Origin: G016756615 sp035556195
GTDB lineage: Bacteria > Pseudomonadota > Alphaproteobacteria > Rhizobiales > Rhizobiaceae
DNA length: 64,000 bases
NCBI GenBank assembly: GCA_035556195.1
Contig: DATMFK010000061.1
Coordinates: forward strand, 1-64,000
Direction of reading: 5' to 3'
Shown: positions 62,835-64,000 of the stretch, in pieces
How the letters are laid out: each line of letters opens with the position of its first letter
Numbering within the stretch: the first letter of the stretch is position 1
Notes under the pieces: generated by a model
Databases searched by the model: none
The model's input: the letters and a program-made list of their open reading frames with translations, nothing else
Told to the model about the DNA's origin: nothing
Translations under genes and position numbers: made by a program

Positions 62835-63464
62835 ATGGGATCACACATGTCGGAAGCTGGAGGACTCTCAGAACTATCAAGCAACCAGGCGAAACTGCAG
62901 GCCGAAGCGGATGCAATAATAGGCACGCTTGGCTTGGATCGTCTGCTGTCAAGCATCGGGAGACCGACGCGGGTGGGGAGTTCCGCACTGGGGTTGATGG
63001 TTCGCCGCGATATCGACGTTACAGTCGTATGTAAGAAGCTGGATGAGGACACTCACCGGGCGGTGGTTGAGCTTGGCGGGAAGCTGGCCATGCATGCTTC
63101 CATAGGCTCCGTTCGTTTCCGCAACGACGCAGGCGTCTGGAACAATTCTCCGGAAGAATACCCCGATGGCCTGTATCTGGGCGTAATCTATCGCGACATG
63201 GCCGGCGAAGACTGGACCTTCGACATCTGGTTCGTCGATCAGCCAGAAAGGCAACCTGATCTCAAACACCTTCGCACGATTCCGCCGAAACTGACCGCTT
63301 CCGCGCGCGAGACGATTTTGGCGATCAAGATCGCGCTGGCAGACGGCTGCCTTTCGGGTAAATGCCCGCCCAGCTTTCTAGTTTACGAAGCCGTTCTTGA
63401 TCACGGCATAACCGGTCTGTCCGAGTTTGGAGACTGGCTGTCACGGGATCGCGCGAGCGGATGA
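62835..63464 (+). CDS. nucleotidyltransferase-fold protein
   Basis: About 209 residues. GSSALGLMVRRDIDVTVV matches the GS...DxD motif of the nucleotidyltransferase fold, and TFDIWFVD could supply the third acidic residue. Many such proteins are antitoxins or antibiotic-type adenylyltransferases; no partner is clear. Start uncertain: GTG 62829, ATG 62835 and ATG 62847 are all in frame, 3-21 bp after the marR stop. Confidence 0.75.
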   Translation: MGSHMSEAGGLSELSSNQAKLQAEADAIIGTLGLDRLLSSIGRPTRVGSSALGLMVRRDIDVTVVCKKLDEDTHRAVVELGGKLAMHASIGSVRFRNDAGVWNNSPEEYPDGLYLGVIYRDMAGEDWTFDIWFVDQPERQPDLKHLRTIPPKLTASARETILAIKIALADGCLSGKCPPSFLVYEAVLDHGITGLSEFGDWLSRDRASG

Positions 63465-63523
63465 TGTCCCCACGCTCGCTCCCTGCCGGCCATCGACACT
63501 GGCGTTGATCCAGTCGGCTTCTG

Positions 63524-64000
63524 CTACAGGAACAGCTTGCGCAGCTGCTGTGACAGCAGGTCGATCAGGGACACCGTGACCAGCATGATGATGAGCATGG
63601 CCGAAGCCTGTGGGTAGTAGAAACCGCGGATCGATTCGAACAGCACCTGGCCGATGCCGCCGGCGCCGATCACGCCCAGCACGGTGGCGGCGCGGACATT
63701 GGATTCGAAGCGGTAGAGCGCGTAGGACATCCAGAGCGGCATGACCTGCGGGACGACACCGAATACGACCTCCTGGAGCCGCGTGGCGCCGGTGGCGCGG
63801 ATGGCCTCTACCGGGCGGGAATCGATGGCCTCGACAGCCTCCGAGAACAGCTTGGCGAGGATGCCTGTGGTGTGGATGAACAGCGCCATGACACCGGCGA
63901 ATGGGCCGAGGCCGACCGCAACGACGAAGAGGACCGCGAAAACCAGCTCGTGGATCGAGCGGCATGCGTCCATGAGACGGCGCACGGGTTGCACGATGTA
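63524..64000 (-). CDS. phnE: phosphonate ABC transporter permease PhnE (partial)
   Basis: The C-terminal 158 residues of an inner-membrane permease; the start is beyond the right edge. The EAA-type loop EAIRATGATRLQEVVFGVVPQ and the GGIGQVLFESIRGFYYPQA end are typical of PhnE. It takes up phosphonates (or phosphite) with PhnC and PhnD, which should lie to the right. Confidence 0.9.
   Translation of the reverse strand, partial: YIVQPVRRLMDACRSIHELVFAVLFVVAVGLGPFAGVMALFIHTTGILAKLFSEAVEAIDSRPVEAIRATGATRLQEVVFGVVPQVMPLWMSYALYRFESNVRAATVLGVIGAGGIGQVLFESIRGFYYPQASAMLIIMLVTVSLIDLLSQQLRKLFL

Overview
The window looks like chromosome from a GC-rich alphaproteobacterium of the Hyphomicrobiales (Rhizobiales), probably close to Mesorhizobium, Aquamicrobium or Chelativorans. 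Supporting signs are two tandem Brucella/rhizobial-type porins, a cysteine-free Fur homologue of the Mur type beside sitABCD, several ABC and TRAP uptake operons, and three families of palindromic intergenic repeat of the kind common in rhizobia. This placement is inference from gene content; no taxonomic marker gene is present.

Layout. 1-5.6 kb (minus): a sugar ABC transporter with a sugar isomerase/epimerase and a Gfo/Idh dehydrogenase cut by the window edge; a promoter with a LacI-type operator lies at its head. 5.9-7.3 kb: 6-phosphogluconate dehydrogenase. 7.5-14.7 kb (minus): a uronate block of uxaC, a TRAP transporter, a GntR/FCD regulator, kduI, kduD and kdgF. 14.9-19 kb: mur divergent from sitABCD, with a perfect Mur-type palindrome between them. 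19.1-20.4 kb: a ferredoxin-reductase-like flavoprotein. 20.6-28.4 kb: a divergent polyamine locus, with N-carbamoylputrescine amidase and acetylpolyamine amidohydrolase on one side and a YtcJ-like amidohydrolase plus potABCD on the other. 28.6-31.2 kb: two porins. 32-40.5 kb: an amino-sugar locus (nagA, SIS deaminase, GntR/UTRA regulator, nagK) divergent from its own ABC transporter, with two nearly identical 17-bp sites between them. 40.7-45.7 kb: ferredoxin-NADP reductase divergent from a hydantoinase/oxoprolinase hyuAB pair; the end of hyuA is made of a palindromic repeat.

45.8-54.9 kb: a LysR gene followed by a compact operon with an unusual mix: double-hotdog dehydratase, adenine-deaminase-like enzyme, ADP-forming acyl-CoA synthetase, enoyl-CoA hydratase and a taurine/nitrate-type ABC importer. 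I could not match this to a named pathway, and it is the best candidate here for an undescribed catabolic system.

55-60.1 kb: single housekeeping or orphan genes (DUF2270 membrane protein, FrcK-like kinase, MetE-C-like protein, PBP5-type carboxypeptidase, cupin, RidA, YbaK). 60.36 kb: tRNA-Arg(CCG), directly followed by the decayed C-terminal part of a large serine recombinase and small accessory genes (LysE, membrane protein, MarR, nucleotidyltransferase-fold protein), which suggests an old island edge. The window ends inside a phosphonate-type ABC permease gene.

Most of the window is therefore nutrient acquisition: each importer sits beside the enzymes that process its likely substrate and usually beside its own regulator.
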